A DNA stretch of 64,000 bases from Prosapia bicincta (lineage: Eukaryota > Arthropoda > Insecta > Hemiptera > Cercopidae): NCBI GenBank assembly GCA_036971475.1, contig JBAIZL010000005.1, positions 161,021,386 to 161,085,385 of the forward strand, given 5' to 3'. Below, one piece after another: positions 1 to 14,200 of the stretch. A program made the translations under genes and the position numbers. The notes under the pieces were generated by a model that worked only from the letters and a program-made list of their open reading frames with translations, was not told the origin of the DNA and made no database searches. Position 1 is the first letter of the stretch, and every line of letters starts with the position of its first letter.

Positions 1-3000
1 AATTTTGTAAGTAACAAAAAACAATAAGCCAACTTCAATGAATGTCAGTGGTACAGGAATCAAAACGCCTAAGGTACTTATTGAAAAATAATAAACAACC
101 TACTATACTATGACCTAAAAAACACAGATTTAGTCTCAATTTGAGTCTTTTTTATGCTGCATATGCTTAAAACATAAGTTTAAAAGTGGTAAAAATTCTA
201 TATTTTCTAGGGGGGGGGGGTGAACAAAAAGATTACAGATTTCTACAAGCTTAGAAAGATGTATGAAATCATCTTAGGTGAAATGCGGGGAAGGTTATTA
301 GTCGCAGTATAACTAATTATCGTCCCAGCTTAACCATGAGCTTCTGTAGAGAGAGGTTCTTGTAAAAATGCATTAAATTAAAGGGAGAAGGAATTATGCA
401 AATATGTTCCATAGAAGTTTCTTTTAAAACAGAAGTAATGTTCAGTTAAGATTTTGAATACACAATTATTTAAAATGAGTTCTGAAAGTAATATTTTTAT
501 TTTTTCTTTAATTAATTAATTACATTTCTAAATGCAATATTGAAGCCGATCTAAACAGGAACATGGCTGAAAGATCAGGCAAAAATGATCAACTCTACAT
601 AAGTTTTCCAGATAAGTGATACAATAATTTGCTACAATCTTCTACTTCAAAATTTAATTCAAATAAATTAAGTTTTCTGTAGTTAACAGTTTTAGCCAGT
701 AAAATAGTGAAAATTCTAAATTATTGTGTTACTATCCAAGTGTTTTAAATAAGTGATTATGCCACGTGGTGTTAAAATTTTATATTGCAAATACTAATTT
801 TCAGATTTGTAGTATATCTAATACTTTTAATTAATGAAACAATCTTGCAAGTGGATATTCCATATCTATACCACAATTTAATTAATTAATAATTTAACAA
901 TTGTACAATTGTTCAAATAGGTCAACTTCCTAATCAAAGAGATTAAATATTCTAACACAAGTGTAATTAGAATATAATTTTCATTTGTTCAATTTTTGTT
1001 TATTTTAGAACTCATAATTAATTATATTCTTGATTTATATTATTCTTAGAATGTGTCTTTCTTTGAAACTACCTGTTAATAATTCAATTAGAATGCATAT
1101 ATCCATTGCAGGTTATCTAGTAATTGTGTCACATTTAACAAACAGATGCAATACGATGTTGAATCTATCATAAAAATAGTGTTACAGTATAGAACTTGTT
1201 GAAAATAATGAAAAAGATTTGTAAGATTTTTCAAGTAAGCATTATAGATAATTTAGGAAATATGTAATTGGGCAAAGTTTGTTTTTCAGTTCAAATGCTT
1301 TTTATTACATCTTAAAAATTTTTTAATTATGAACTAATTTTAGAAGACTTTTTTTAATGGAGTGTTTTTTTTTATACTTTACCCTTGAAAGTAGCGTAGG
1401 AGAATTATTATAGTATCAGTTGGAATATTTATTTTTTTGTCTTTTTTAAGTGCAAATCATTTACATTTTACTAATTTTAGAATTACTGTGATTGTGTATT
1501 CCTCTTCTATGTTTTCTTGTAGATTTGCCATAGTTTGCTTGGTATGTTCCTTACCCTGTCTCATTGCTTCTTTATGTCAGAGTAAGAGAAATAAAGTTTA
1601 TGTTTTTGTTGTTTCTTTATTAGTAGTCTAGTATAGTTTATTATTTTTTATATAAATTTGATTGAGTGTTGTTTTCTAATTTTACGAAGTTGAATTTGAC
1701 ATTTGAAATGAGATTAATATTTGTAACGTTTAAAATATAATATAGAGGGTTATATAAATCCTTCATAAAAAATATTATGGAAAATTGTTGATCTTTGGTA
1801 TTTTACTGCACTTATAAGAGATTTTCTAGTCATCCATTGTGTATTTAACTGTACATATATATCATACTACTTAGATTATCCAGAAAGTAAAGAACATTTG
1901 CTCATCACAAAGCACACCGATTCCCCACCACCATGACAACCAACACAGCAGCTAGCTTAACCTCTTGCCTTAGTGCGGTGAAGTTAGTTAGGGTGTGATC
2001 ATGCTTGTGTCTTGCATGATCACAAGCCAAATGTTAAGTACATAGTGTAATTGGCTTTGAATGCACAAAATGTTTGGCCTATTAATATTTGTAGGCAAGT
2101 TAAACATACAGTATGTATGGGGGTAGTGCAATAAATGAGTTCTTTGTGAGGAGGAAGTGTGTCATGTTTAACCAAGGATAACCAGCATACATAATGAAGA
2201 CTGAAGTGAAAAACCATAGCTCATTACAGATAATTTGAAAGTGAATGTTGAAAAAAAAGATTGAAGAAAATCAACTTTGAGTGTATTACAGAAATACCTC
2301 CACTTGAAATTGTGCAGGACCATTGGATATAAGAAATTGTGTGCTAATTGGGTGCCCAAGATGTTAATATGTTTTCACAAGATGGAACGGATGAAAGCAG
2401 CCCTTGAGTTTTTGATTGGGTATGAAAAATTAGGCGACAAATTTCTTGACCACATTGTAGCGGGAGATGAAACTTGAAATTTGTACAAAATGCCTGAAAC
2501 AAAAGCACCAATTTATGTAATGGCATCACTCAAACTCCCCTTAAAAACTCGGGAGAGACAACCAAATCTGAAAACCAGAAAAGTGATATAAACAGTTTTT
2601 TGTGACCAAAAAGGAATGCACAAGGAGTTAATGCTAAGAGAAGAATCCATAAAATCAGTATCTTAAATTGAAACTCTACAATAACCTACGATATGCTATT
2701 TAAAACAAACAAATTATCGTTACATGCTCAAGAAGTACCTGGGCACCTACACTGTCTACGTAAAAAAATAGATTAAGGTACTGTAATGTTGAAAATAAAG
2801 TTTTGTGTTGATATATTTTGTATTTATTCAGTTAAATCAAAACATTCATTATTTTATAGACCCCCAAGGTATGTTGTCTAATTTGGAAATAATGAAGAGT
2901 GAACAGGTTATAAATGTTTTCTCATCTAATAATTGACCGTATTTTTGTTATCACCAAAGTGGTACACATAGAATGAATATTCATACATTTTTTAAAAAAA

Positions 3001-3321
3001 TGTTGCTTATACAAATTGAGAATGATATATATTTCTCCATTACCTGGCATTGTTAAATTATTATTTACCGACACTCTTTGGAGATCCTGCATCTAACAGA
3101 GCAATAAACATACTGAGTATGTGTACTGCTAGGATAGATAGAGGACCTCTGTGTGTCAGCAAATAATTGTTTGACAATGCTAGGTAAGACAAAAATATAT
3201 TATACTCATTACATGCATAATGAACCTAGTTGAAATATAAAGTAATGTTACAAATTTAAATATTAATTATCAGCTAATAATAGTAGAGTTTATTTTTTTA
3301 TTTGTATTACTTTTTTTTAAG
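1..3321. other. Pink1 intron or upstream sequence, AT-rich
   Basis: Apart from the mariner relic at about 1871-2830, I see no coding exon here. The exon at 3322 begins in the middle of the kinase domain with one leftover base of a split codon, so this stretch is intronic for any transcript that includes that exon. I looked for the preceding exon, which should end the hinge segment of the N-lobe, and did not find it. A run of ten G lies near 211-220. Confidence 0.6.
1871..2830 (+). mobile_element. mariner-family transposon relic
   Basis: The translation at 2277-2477 contains the mariner block GYKKLCANWVPKML followed by FLDHIVAGDET, which is the region around the first catalytic aspartate of the DD34D transposase (the GDETW motif, with a stop replacing W). 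Reading on past the stop gives a PETKAP-like segment and VFCDQKGM, matching the family block that carries the second aspartate. Upstream, 2090-2276 gives fragments of the helix-turn-helix region in shifted frames. Several stops and frameshifts make it a pseudogene. The outer limits are uncertain: a terminal-repeat-like start is seen near 1871, and no clear partner was found on the right. Confidence 0.7.
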
Positions 3322-3444
3322 ATATGATATTAATCTGAAATCATACATTTCTGAAAAACGCCCAGATATACGAGAAGGAATTCTTTTGCTGACACAATTG
3401 TTGGAAGCAGTGGTACACATTAATAAACACCAAATTGCACACAG
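3322..3444 (+). CDS. Pink1: Pink1 exon: helix E to start of HRD loop
   Basis: The acceptor is a T-rich tract ending AAG at 3319-3321 and the donor is GTAAGG at 3445. Residues run from YDINLKSYI through [19 protein letters not shown] to the first two bases of the HRD arginine codon. The entering phase is 2 (one base completes a codon) and the exiting phase is 2. Confidence 0.92.
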
Positions 3445-3982
3445 GTAAGGAGTGAATTTCATGTTGTTGGTTTTATTAAGGGCTCTTTTTATATCTCTGT
3501 GATTGTCAAATTTTAATATAAAAGTAATTCAAACTTGGTTTAAACGTTTTTTGAAATATTTATGATTCTGTATTACAACCAAATTTCACTGTCAGCATGT
3601 TCTTAAAGTGTTTACATTTTACTTCTATAGTCAATAATTAAATAAGATTTTATAACAGCTAATTATAGAAACTAAACTTCAAAAATAGCTTTTTTTAAAT
3701 AAATACATTGCTCAACATTTCGATTCACCTATGGAATCTTCCTGCCAAATAATAGTAAACAACATTATCAGTCAAAACACATTATACAAATTCACAAATT
3801 TGAAAAAAAAGAATAAAATACAACCAAAAGTCAACCTGTAATGATAAACATTAAGTAAACACAAATATTAACCCATTTGCTGCCTATGGACAGACGATAT
3901 ATGTCATGACACAATAATCATCCATATCATACAGACATAATTTTTCCATCTTGATTTTGATTTGTTTTTACTAATTATAATA

Positions 3983-4049
<67 letters not shown>

Positions 4050-4611
4050 TATATGTGTGTGTGTGTTGATATATTACTATTGTAAATACTTTTATCCACC
4101 ACTAAGTGCAATAATTCATGTTTATGTGATATTAGGTGTGCTGCAACATTGGATACTTTTGTATTTTTAATTTTGAATGCTCTGTAATGTTCTACAAATC
4201 TTATTTTAAATTATCTGGTCGAAATAACAAACTACGAAAATAACCTAACCATACTTGAAATAAATAATAACCCAATAGAATTAAACTCACTAGAAAAATA
4301 TCACATTTATAAAAACACACACAACAATTTAATGAACCTATAGACCACATATACAGAAGACATACTATATAAAAACATTATACACACAAATCAAGAGAAA
4401 ATGCGTGTAACGTCAACAAATACCAACATCACGAACCAAACATCTACACCAGAAAAATAATCAGTGATTCGACAATGGTCAAGTGACCGGAAGGTACCTC
4501 ATCACACAAGGTAAAATTATTGCACTTAGTGGTGGATAAAAGTATTTACAATAGTAATATATCAACTTTATAAAGTCAGTGCAACGAAAAAATAATGGAC
4601 AACGTAAAATA

Positions 4612-4660
<49 letters not shown>

Positions 4661-5235
4661 GAAGTTAAAATATTACTATTTTTGAGTAATTTTATCCACC
4701 ATTAAGTGCAATAATTTTACCTTGAGTGATGAGGCACCTTTCGGTCTTTGACCATTGTCGAATCACTGATTGTTCTCTGCTGTGGATGCTACGTCCGTGA
4801 AGCCGGTGTTTGTTGAAGTTACGCGCACTATTTCTTGATCTGTGTGTATGATATTTCTGTATAGTATGTCTTCTGTATATGTTGTTTGTAAATTCATTAA
4901 GTTGTTGTGTATAAGAAAAATACCACATTTATAAAAACAACACAACAACTTAATGAATTTACAAACAACATATACAGAAGACATACTATACAGAAATATC
5001 ATACACACAGATCAAGAAATAGTGCGCGTAACTTCAACAAACACCGGCTTCACGGACGTAGCATCCACAGCAGAGAACAATCAGTGATTCGACAATGGTC
5101 AAAGACCGAAAGGTGCCTCATCACTCAAGGTAAAATTATTGCACTTAATGGTGGATAAAATTACTCAAAAATAGTAATATTTTAACTTCATAAAGTCAGT
5201 GCAACGGAAAAACAATGGATAATGTTAAATATCAA

Positions 5236-5298
<63 letters not shown>

Positions 5299-8200
5299 GC
5301 TTTATAAGTGGGAATATTTTTTAAGCGAAGTACAACTTAATTGATGCAAGGAATTAATTTGTTTACATTAGATTACTCAGATCGTGAATAATATAATCCG
5401 CAAAGGGTTAAAATGTCTTGCATGTTATGGCTAACACAGACTGTGAATAAATAGGACTCATTACATATTGATCCTGAGGAGGATTCTATCCATGATTAAA
5501 AATGTTGAGCAATGTATTAAACAGTTATTTTTGAAGTTCAGTTATTGTCTATAATTGATAATCATAAAGAACTATTTCTTAAAATTTTTGTTTTAAGCAG
5601 CATTTTAATAAAATATAAAGATTTTTATAAAATCTAATCCTGCATTTTAAATACAATACCTACGCTTTCAAAACTAATGTAATTTAATGTAATAACGTTT
5701 TATGTAGGGATTTAAAGAGTGATAACATTTTGTTGGAATTGTGTGAAGAACCTTCATGCCCAATGTTGGTTTTAACTGACTTTGGCTGTTGCTTGGCTGA
5801 TCCATCCAATGGACTGACAGTACCTTATCGTAGTCTTGATACTGATAAAGGAGGCAATGCTGCTCTGATGGCACCTGAAGTAAGTCAGAATCATTTTCAA
5901 ATAGAAGTAGTTTTAGTTAATCATTCCTATGATAGAAAGTAAGGTGGAGAAGATGTAAGTAAGTAACACACAACCACTTTCTAACAACAACAATTTTTTA
6001 TCAATCTCATGTACACTTTGGTATAAAGCAACAATCCTCATTGTCATTAAAAAGTATAATTACTATTAAAATAACTAGCTTACAGCCCCTTTCCTCCTAT
6101 AACTGCTCAACCAAATCTCCTAAGAAGCTTGGTTAGATACGTAGCATGGTGAGGATAGCAAAGATTGTGTCACTTTAAATTAAAACTTAAACCTAAATAA
6201 CATTTATTATTAAACTCTAGCTTTTATATAAATCTTGTATATCAGTAAATACAATGTATTATTCAATTCAGATAAAGGGCCTATTCCAAATTCTAAACTT
6301 TTTTTATTTGTAAGAAAAAAATTATTTTTATTAAAATGTTTGTGTTGGTTACTTTTTTTTATTCATAAATAATACTATTTAAGTTTTAATTTTAATTTTA
6401 CTCAATTGATATACTCTTTGTTACTCCCACAATGCCATATATGCTGACCACACCTTTTAGGAGTGGTTATAGGATAAAATAGCTTTGAATTAGTTGATTT
6501 TGTTAATAGTAGTCATTGTAATTCTGTTGCTTCTGAGGATTGTTGCTTTGCAACCAAAATTTATAAAACGTTAATACCAAGCTATTATAGTTAGTGGGTG
6601 TTTGTGTATTATTAAAAATTCACCATAGTTGAGATTATTAAAAAATAGTAGTGTAATGAATATGATGTGAACTATCTGGAAAACATTCAAACTATAATGG
6701 TAAAATTTTTACCAATAGATTATAAGTTTTGGGATTGAAATGATATGGCAACATATGTAATTAAAGTTTAATGGAGAACTCAAGATGTTTTATCCAATCT
6801 ACACACTGGATTGCTTTCATTTTAATGTGAGTCATTCGTTTCTGTTAAAACTAACCCAAAATTATGATATAGCCCATTCTAAGTGAAAGAGAATCTGTGT
6901 ACTGTCAGAGCTTGGCATTTTAGGTTACTTTCATTTTTGAAAATAAATTAATTAATTTGTGAAGCATGTTAAAAAATTTTAATGTTTAACAATGCACATA
7001 GGAAATCAAAGCTTCTAATTTTGAAATGCTAACAGTTTTTATAAGGCCAAAAATTATAATCTTTATATTAAAATAAAATTATCTTTGAGTAAAATTCAGA
7101 TTATGGTTTTTAAAAACACTACATATGTATTTATTTTACTTACTGAAACTGTATAGTCATCGATAGGTTAGTAATGTAACTGAATAAAATAACATATTGT
7201 AAAACTCAAGAGGAATATGACTAAAGCAAAAAGTCAGGAATAGTTCAATCAAATAGATATGCATACATCAGCTGCTTAACACTTTCAAAACGGCGGCGAT
7301 ATTGGTGGTCTCATCAAACTACTGTCGGTTTTTCGTTAACTTCCAGCTCTGATGGCAGTGGAACACCATGCGGGTTGCATAGCTTGTCGTAACATCTAAA
7401 TATCGAGCCCGTTGTTTTCATCTCAATAATTTTATTTCTAACATATATATGTTTATTGGTGACTGTAGAACAGTGTATAGACTCTAAAATATTGTTGTAT
7501 TTATTGGGTCACAATTTAAAAAAAGAAATACAAATGATAAATTACTCTATGACAAATAATAAAACACAATAAAAAAGACAGAGAAAAAAGGAAAATGTAT
7601 ATACAAAACTAAAGACCCTACTACTAAAAATATATTACATACTAAATAAGCACTCAACGTTTAACTGGGAATGTTTGTTTCTGTTGGTGCCAAGTGTTTT
7701 AGAGATCGATAATGTAAACAGAGACATAGACAATGCATATGTCACATCCGAGACTATTTATAGCCGATATTAGCTGACATTTGTTTACTACAATCTTATG
7801 TTGACACATTAGGTTTTCGGGCATCCAAGCATTTTGCAATGACACATATTTACAATAGTCTGTTCCCACCTCGAGTTGGTTCATTCACTCTAATAGGACA
7901 GTTATCTTTTATTCTTGCGTTAGTCCAGAAAGCGTAGTTAATTTTTATCATTGTTGTTTTTACCGGATATTTTTTGCCACGTTAAATGGTTCAAACTAAA
8001 AAAAAAACATTAAAATATAAAAGTTAAACCAAATTAAATCTGTTCATAAAACTTCCTGAAACATTGTTACAGTTGAAGCATCAAAAGTTAAATTGGGATG
8101 GTCGGATTTAAAAACAAATCAGGCACAATGTTCTCTAAACTCTTTTAAAGCACTGACGTAAAAATCAAACCTTTATACAGATATCGACATTAGAGAAGTT

Positions 8201-11200
8201 TCAATTAGCCTGGGAGTGAGCGTGCCGGTGAGCTCGCCATATCTAAGAAAAAGAGCTAGGAGTGCATCGGCACGCTCTCTGTATCTCTCTGAACCCAGAG
8301 CGTGCCGGAACGTTAGCCGTGCTGAAAGTGTTAATGCCAAATGTGAAGACAAATGAAAAAGTTTCTCATAATTTGGGGTAATAGACATAGTAAAGATAAT
8401 GGTTAGGCCTTATGCATTTGAGAAATAAGTTAATCAAGAATAACTAATTGATTCAAGAGCTGAGTTTTTCCTTAAAAAACCGAATCTATTCAAGGTTATC
8501 AGTCTCCATTCTCCATATGCACCGTTATAAGCAACTCAGTTTCTACAAACCACATGTAATATTTTTTTCAAACAGTATATTAAATCAATATCTGCCTTTC
8601 ATTTTATATTTCAGGTTGCCAGGGCTACTCCAGGACTATTTTCAAGCATAAATTACTCTAAAGCTGATGTCTGGGCAGTTGGTACTATTGGATATGAATT
8701 ACTCACTGATATTGGCAATCCTTTCTACAGAACAAGTAAAAATAGCCTCCGTAACACAACTTACAAAGAAGAAGATTTACCTAGTTTCAAGGATGAAGTT
8801 CCCAATGTCATTGTCAAATTAATTCAAGCCTTACTTATAAGAAATCCGTCCAAGGTAAATTTTTTTAAACCTCTAAACCTATTTAACTCTATATAGCGTC
8901 ATAAATTTTGTGTGTATATATTTTGTCTTATAAAAAACTAATGGAAAATAGTTTAGCAACAGATAACTATGTTTTTTTGTAACACAATATATTTATCAAT
9001 AGATATTTCTTAATATTAGTCATCTGTTTTATAATGGGGTTATGATTTTGCAGTAATTCTCACAGGGTTCTTGAATAATTACAATAAGCAATATGGTTAG
9101 GCTCGAAAATCATGTGAAATAAATCTGCTAGGTATCATGCATAATACGTTTTTTTGAATATACAGTAAAACCTCTCATATCCGGACCAATGTGCCAACAG
9201 CCCGATCCGGATAACAAAAAGTCCGGTTATGGGAGGGGTTATGTAATGATGTAATTCTCTACTACTAATCACAACCATTCCATTTGGAAGTAGATGTATG
9301 ATCGTTTAAGTAAAACTAATTTACACTGATTTAAGATTGTAATCATATTTTAATAGCAATTTAGAACTGTACTTAAAATTTAGCTAAATGCCTGTATGTT
9401 CAGTTCTTTAATACTGTAGTGTATATAAAAATGTATATTAATTTCAGTTTTGGTAAATAAAGATGTAATGGCGGTTTGGTTGTTTCATTGAACATATTTC
9501 TTTGATGAAATATCCCTCCATCTTCGAAAGAGTAGAAACTCAGCTGCTGTTGCTTCGTCTTGTGGTTTGTCGTACTCGATTAGCTAGTCCAAATGTCTGG
9601 AAAGCTTTACTATGCATCATGGTTTGTTTTCTTTCATCATCTTCGGCAGGGTCTGGCTCTGGGCTTACTAAGTTTATAATATAACTAGTAGTAAACTCAT
9701 GGACGTTTTCCTCTTTTATCCATTCATTCACGCCAACATTGTTCATGTCCTTACAACTAGGAATGTTTCGAAGATCAACAATTTCTTAGTTGTTTCATAA
9801 CAAGGTTTTCCTTTTTTTTAACAAGTTTTCAATCATTTTGGCTATACACTGGAAGAAGTGAAAAAGGCAATGAAAATGTTATATTAAGGAAATAAAGAAA
9901 GAGGTTAAACATTTTAGAAGCTTATTATTATAAGTCAAAATTTAAAAAAATATATAATAAATGAATAAGTAAATTCATAGTCTGAGGTAATTTTCAAAAG
10001 TTTAAAATTATTGAATAGAATTTTTGAATGATTTCCATTTTCTTGCCAATTGTAAAACCTTTTTTCTTTTGATTTATTTTATAAAAAAAGTACACTATAC
10101 CTAAAATTTGTTACTGCAAGGTTAATCATGGCATTAATTAGATTCATGACGATAGAAAAACTGCTTTCACAAATAATTTGTGACTACCTAAATATATTTG
10201 AACAAGTGAGATTATTACTTAATTAAATTGTTATTTATTTTGCAGAGACCTAATGCTGAACTTGCAGCAACTGTATGCCATTTGTTTCTTTGGGCACCTT
10301 GTGGTTGGGTACAGCCAAACCAGGGTAAACCTTTGCCTTCTAGTAGTGAGGTTAGTATTATTCAACTATGGGATTTGTTAAACAGGGTCTTAAAAATAAA
10401 TCAAACCATTAAGTCTTTTAACTCCTTACTTAAAAAGCAATAGATTTGGTTCCCCATGACATTTGCAGGCAAATATTTGTAGTTGAAACTTTGTAACAAG
10501 TGCAAAGCTATTATGCAAGATGACGCATAATTTTTTAATTAAACTTTCTGATATAAAACATTTATGCTTTTATTCGGCAATCATCATTGTCACATTTGTC
10601 TTAGTATGCTTTTTCAAAATTTATTTTAATCTAAATTTGTGCAACTTATGATAAAATAACAATAATATACAATAATAAAAAGTTATATTAATAAGAGGTT
10701 TAATATTGTAATATCAAGAAACCTATCTACGATTGGATCATACTCCGACTGAGCCTGAAATTTTAAACATTATGTTTCTTGTATGACGTAGATTAGCATT
10801 TGGCAAAAGAATGTTTAGGCTACTGCTTCTTTTGATCCCAGAGAATGGCACATATAGCAGCCTGTGCATTAAAACGGAGGTTCTCAAGTCGATACCAAGA
10901 TAATTATTTAGTTCAGAGTCGATACCAAGCCTCTGTGATTTATGGATTGTCATGGCAAATGCTGGTCTAACTGGGAATTGATGTATTTTCATAGTACATC
11001 TGAGATGACTTTTGTTTGAATCCAATGTGATTCTGGAAATATAAACTTCAAAAAGATAACGATTTTTCAGAAAAATGTCACTCAATTAGATGGTGACGTT
11101 AACCCCTAATATACCATTTTTGGTGTAAATACTTTAAGTAGTTTTAGATTTTTTTAAACTATCAAGTTCTAAAACTTTATAATGATTTTTCAGAAAATGT

Positions 11201-14200
11201 TCACTTATCCCATTGGATTGCTAAGGTAAAAATCCACTACGTTCTAATCTTGGTGAAAATCCATAAAGTAGTTTTCCAGAGTTGATTTTTTTTCTGTACA
11301 GGGGGTCTGTTTTCACAAATCTTTGAATCAAGTTGTATAAGGTTAGAATAGTATTCCCCAATAGTCGATCAACAGAACTATTTTTTCACTGACCTTTCCT
11401 GCCGATGTAACGGTAATGGTTTTCTTTGAGTCTGAACTAACTTCTGTCCACTGCACAGATTGTTGTTTGGACTCGAGTGGGTAATGGTGAATCCATGTTT
11501 CATCCATTGTCACAAATTGATGCAAAAAGTCACTCTTGATTTTGGTAAAACACGGCAAACACTGATTGAAAAGCTGTGTGCGAAGGCGTTTTTGGTCTGC
11601 AGTGAGAATGCAAAAACGCATATTGCACAAAGCTTTTTCATTAGCAATTCTTCGTGTAAGATATAACCAACTCATTCTTTTGATATACCAACGGCATTAG
11701 CAATCTCACACACTTTCGCCAATTTTCTAAAACCGTATCAAACAACTACCTACTCACAACTGCCAGATAGAATGGTGCGGTATTTTGCAAGGCGTCTACT
11801 AACAGTTGTGCCAACATGTTGGGGAAATAACATCGGACTAGTCCTGTACTGTCTTGGATTGGCTGAGAACTTTCAGATTGCCTGCATTTATTATCAAAAT
11901 TCTGTACAGAACACCCCTTCTCATATATTTTCTCAAGAGTTGTTGTTAGAGCTACCTGTGTTCTTATCCAATCTGTTACTGGATATTCTTATTTTATTAT
12001 AGAAAGTGTAACTGGTTTATTTAATTATGGGCATTTATTGGTTTTTTCTGGTTTAATTCATAATTGAAATCACTAGTCGAAAGGATTTGGGGGTAGTATT
12101 AGTTTATCTGGATAAACTAGTAGTGTTACTAAATATTCTATTAGTTACTTGTTGAAATGTAGGGTCAGTTAGAGTTCTATGTAGGGTCAGTTAGAGTTCT
12201 ATGTAGGGTCAGTTAGAGTTCTATGTAGGGTCAGTTAGAGTTCTATGTAGGGTCAGTTAGAGTTCTATGTAGGGTCAGTTAGAGTTCTGTGTAGGGTCAG
12301 TTAGAGTTCTATGTAGGGTCAGTTAGAGTTCTATGTAGGTTAGGTTTTTAGGGTTTGAATTGGAAGCTCAGTTGGCTCTATAGTCATTATATTTTCAATG
12401 CTTATATAAATCAGCTTGCAGCTAATTTATATGTGTAAAACTAACACAGTTAGCATAATCAGAAGGTTACAAATAATCTCAACTTATATTTGGGCATCAT
12501 GTCCTCTGTCTTTAATAATCTTGTTTTAAAAGTTAAAGATGGCAACTTTGAAGATTTGATTTCTTTTGGCTATATTGATTGGTTCATTTAAAGTTCATTT
12601 TAAAATATTATCTGAAATACAAGCAAGACTACATTTGGGTTTGACAGGCTGTAAAAGTCCAGCAAAAATTAACAGGAGGACAAGAAGGACTTTAATTTTA
12701 AGGACTATAGAATTAGCATGTTCATAATTTTACAGGTTTTTATAAGTAGTTTAATTGAAATTAATGTATTCTAAATGCATTGGTTTTTAAAAAAAAAATT
12801 AGCTACTCTTTAGTCTTTCATTTATAAATAGTTTTTAAAAACTAAAATTTAAACCTTAAACAATTTTAAAATAAAGTTAGTTTTTCATTAAAATGAAGAA
12901 TGTAAAATTAAATGATATTTAAATAAAAAAATTACAAAGACATCAATCAAATTGTGGATTACTTCATCTCACTTCAGTCAATTTTAAAAGGTTAAAATTT
13001 ATTTGATAAAGGCCAAAAACTTGATTGAATGAACTTTTTATTAAGTTGTATAACTTTTATATAAATAATCAAGTTCAAAATCAGAACAATATACATGTAG
13101 TTGTTGAGCCGGTACAAAAATTAACTAAAACCATCATTTTTGGACTGTTTTACTAATTATGAAGTTATACTTGGTAGCAACATACATTCAAACCTTCTGG
13201 AGTTGATGCCTTCAAAATTAGATATACTGTTTAACACGTTCGCTACCGAGCAGAGCATGTATGTGCCGTCTGGTTTTTCACGAGGGACCAGCAGTAAGAA
13301 TTCGATCTTTCCACATAGACCAAGTTAACACAGACCAAAAGTGGAAAGTTGTTGTAATAACTTTCCTGTGGCAGGTTTACATCATGTGTTGATAAATGTC
13401 ATTTAGAGTACATTCTTTATGATTCTAATGGAATCTAGATGTCATTGACCTTGATAACTGAGAGACCAAATGTCCCACATTAACGTCAGAAATGTTTATA
13501 GTTCGATACGAATACAGTAATACCCTGTACTTACACGATAGGTGGGATCGAGCGAAAGCCCTGTAAGTCAAATTCGCGTAAGTCGAGGTATAATTTTACA
13601 CATAATCACATAGGAATCATGTTTAATTGGGACCAAAGACTAAATAAATTGATAATTTAGAAGAAAATGTGTATGTATTAAAATCTTAAATACAACATAA
13701 TACAACAAATAATTATATTATGTACATACATATTGCAAAGAAAAGAAATTATTTGACATAGAAGTCTTCTAAAATCAATTCGTTTTGACGAATTGAAGAT
13801 TTTTTCTTCTCACGCAGAATTTCCTCGTAATTCGCTATTTTTGTTTTTTTTTTTTGGCAGAAAAACACTCCTTGTTGGAGTCTATGTTTTCCAAAATTTG
13901 TAAGCCTTACTCAATTAAAGTAAGGGATTTTGTCAAATTTCTAACCGTCATTTCATGTTCTACCTCAACTGAGTCTAAAGAATCTGCGTTTTTAAGGTCT
14001 TGCTCTTCTTTTAAATTTAGTTGTCTGACAAAACCGATACCTTTTCAATCACATCAGCAATTTCAACAGAATCTAGCACTGATTCGGCTTGAGTTTCAGT
14101 GGCAAAAAAAATAGACATGCTTTTTCCAAACGACATTCTAAGTTTTTTGTGAAATTTCATTCCAAGACTGTCCAATGATTCTCAAAGTCGAGGTATAATT

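Noticed and set aside
3061..3184. Less AT-rich segment ending AATGCTAG|GTAAGAC that looks like the missing upstream Pink1 exon
   Set aside because: In the phase needed by the exon at 3322 there is a stop (TAA) only six codons before the donor, and the residues do not match the expected kinase hinge segment.
4692..5158. Two near-identical small proteins on opposite strands (78 and 83 codons)
   Set aside because: They are the two arms of the 250-bp inverted repeat, both PLE tails. No gene.
11772..12002. 76-codon plus-strand frame between the mariner fragment and the tandem array
   Set aside because: No recognisable motif and no codon or splice support. It is probably chance.
12161..12345. Possible CRISPR-like array
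   Set aside because: Direct units without spacers in a eukaryotic intron. It is a plain tandem repeat.
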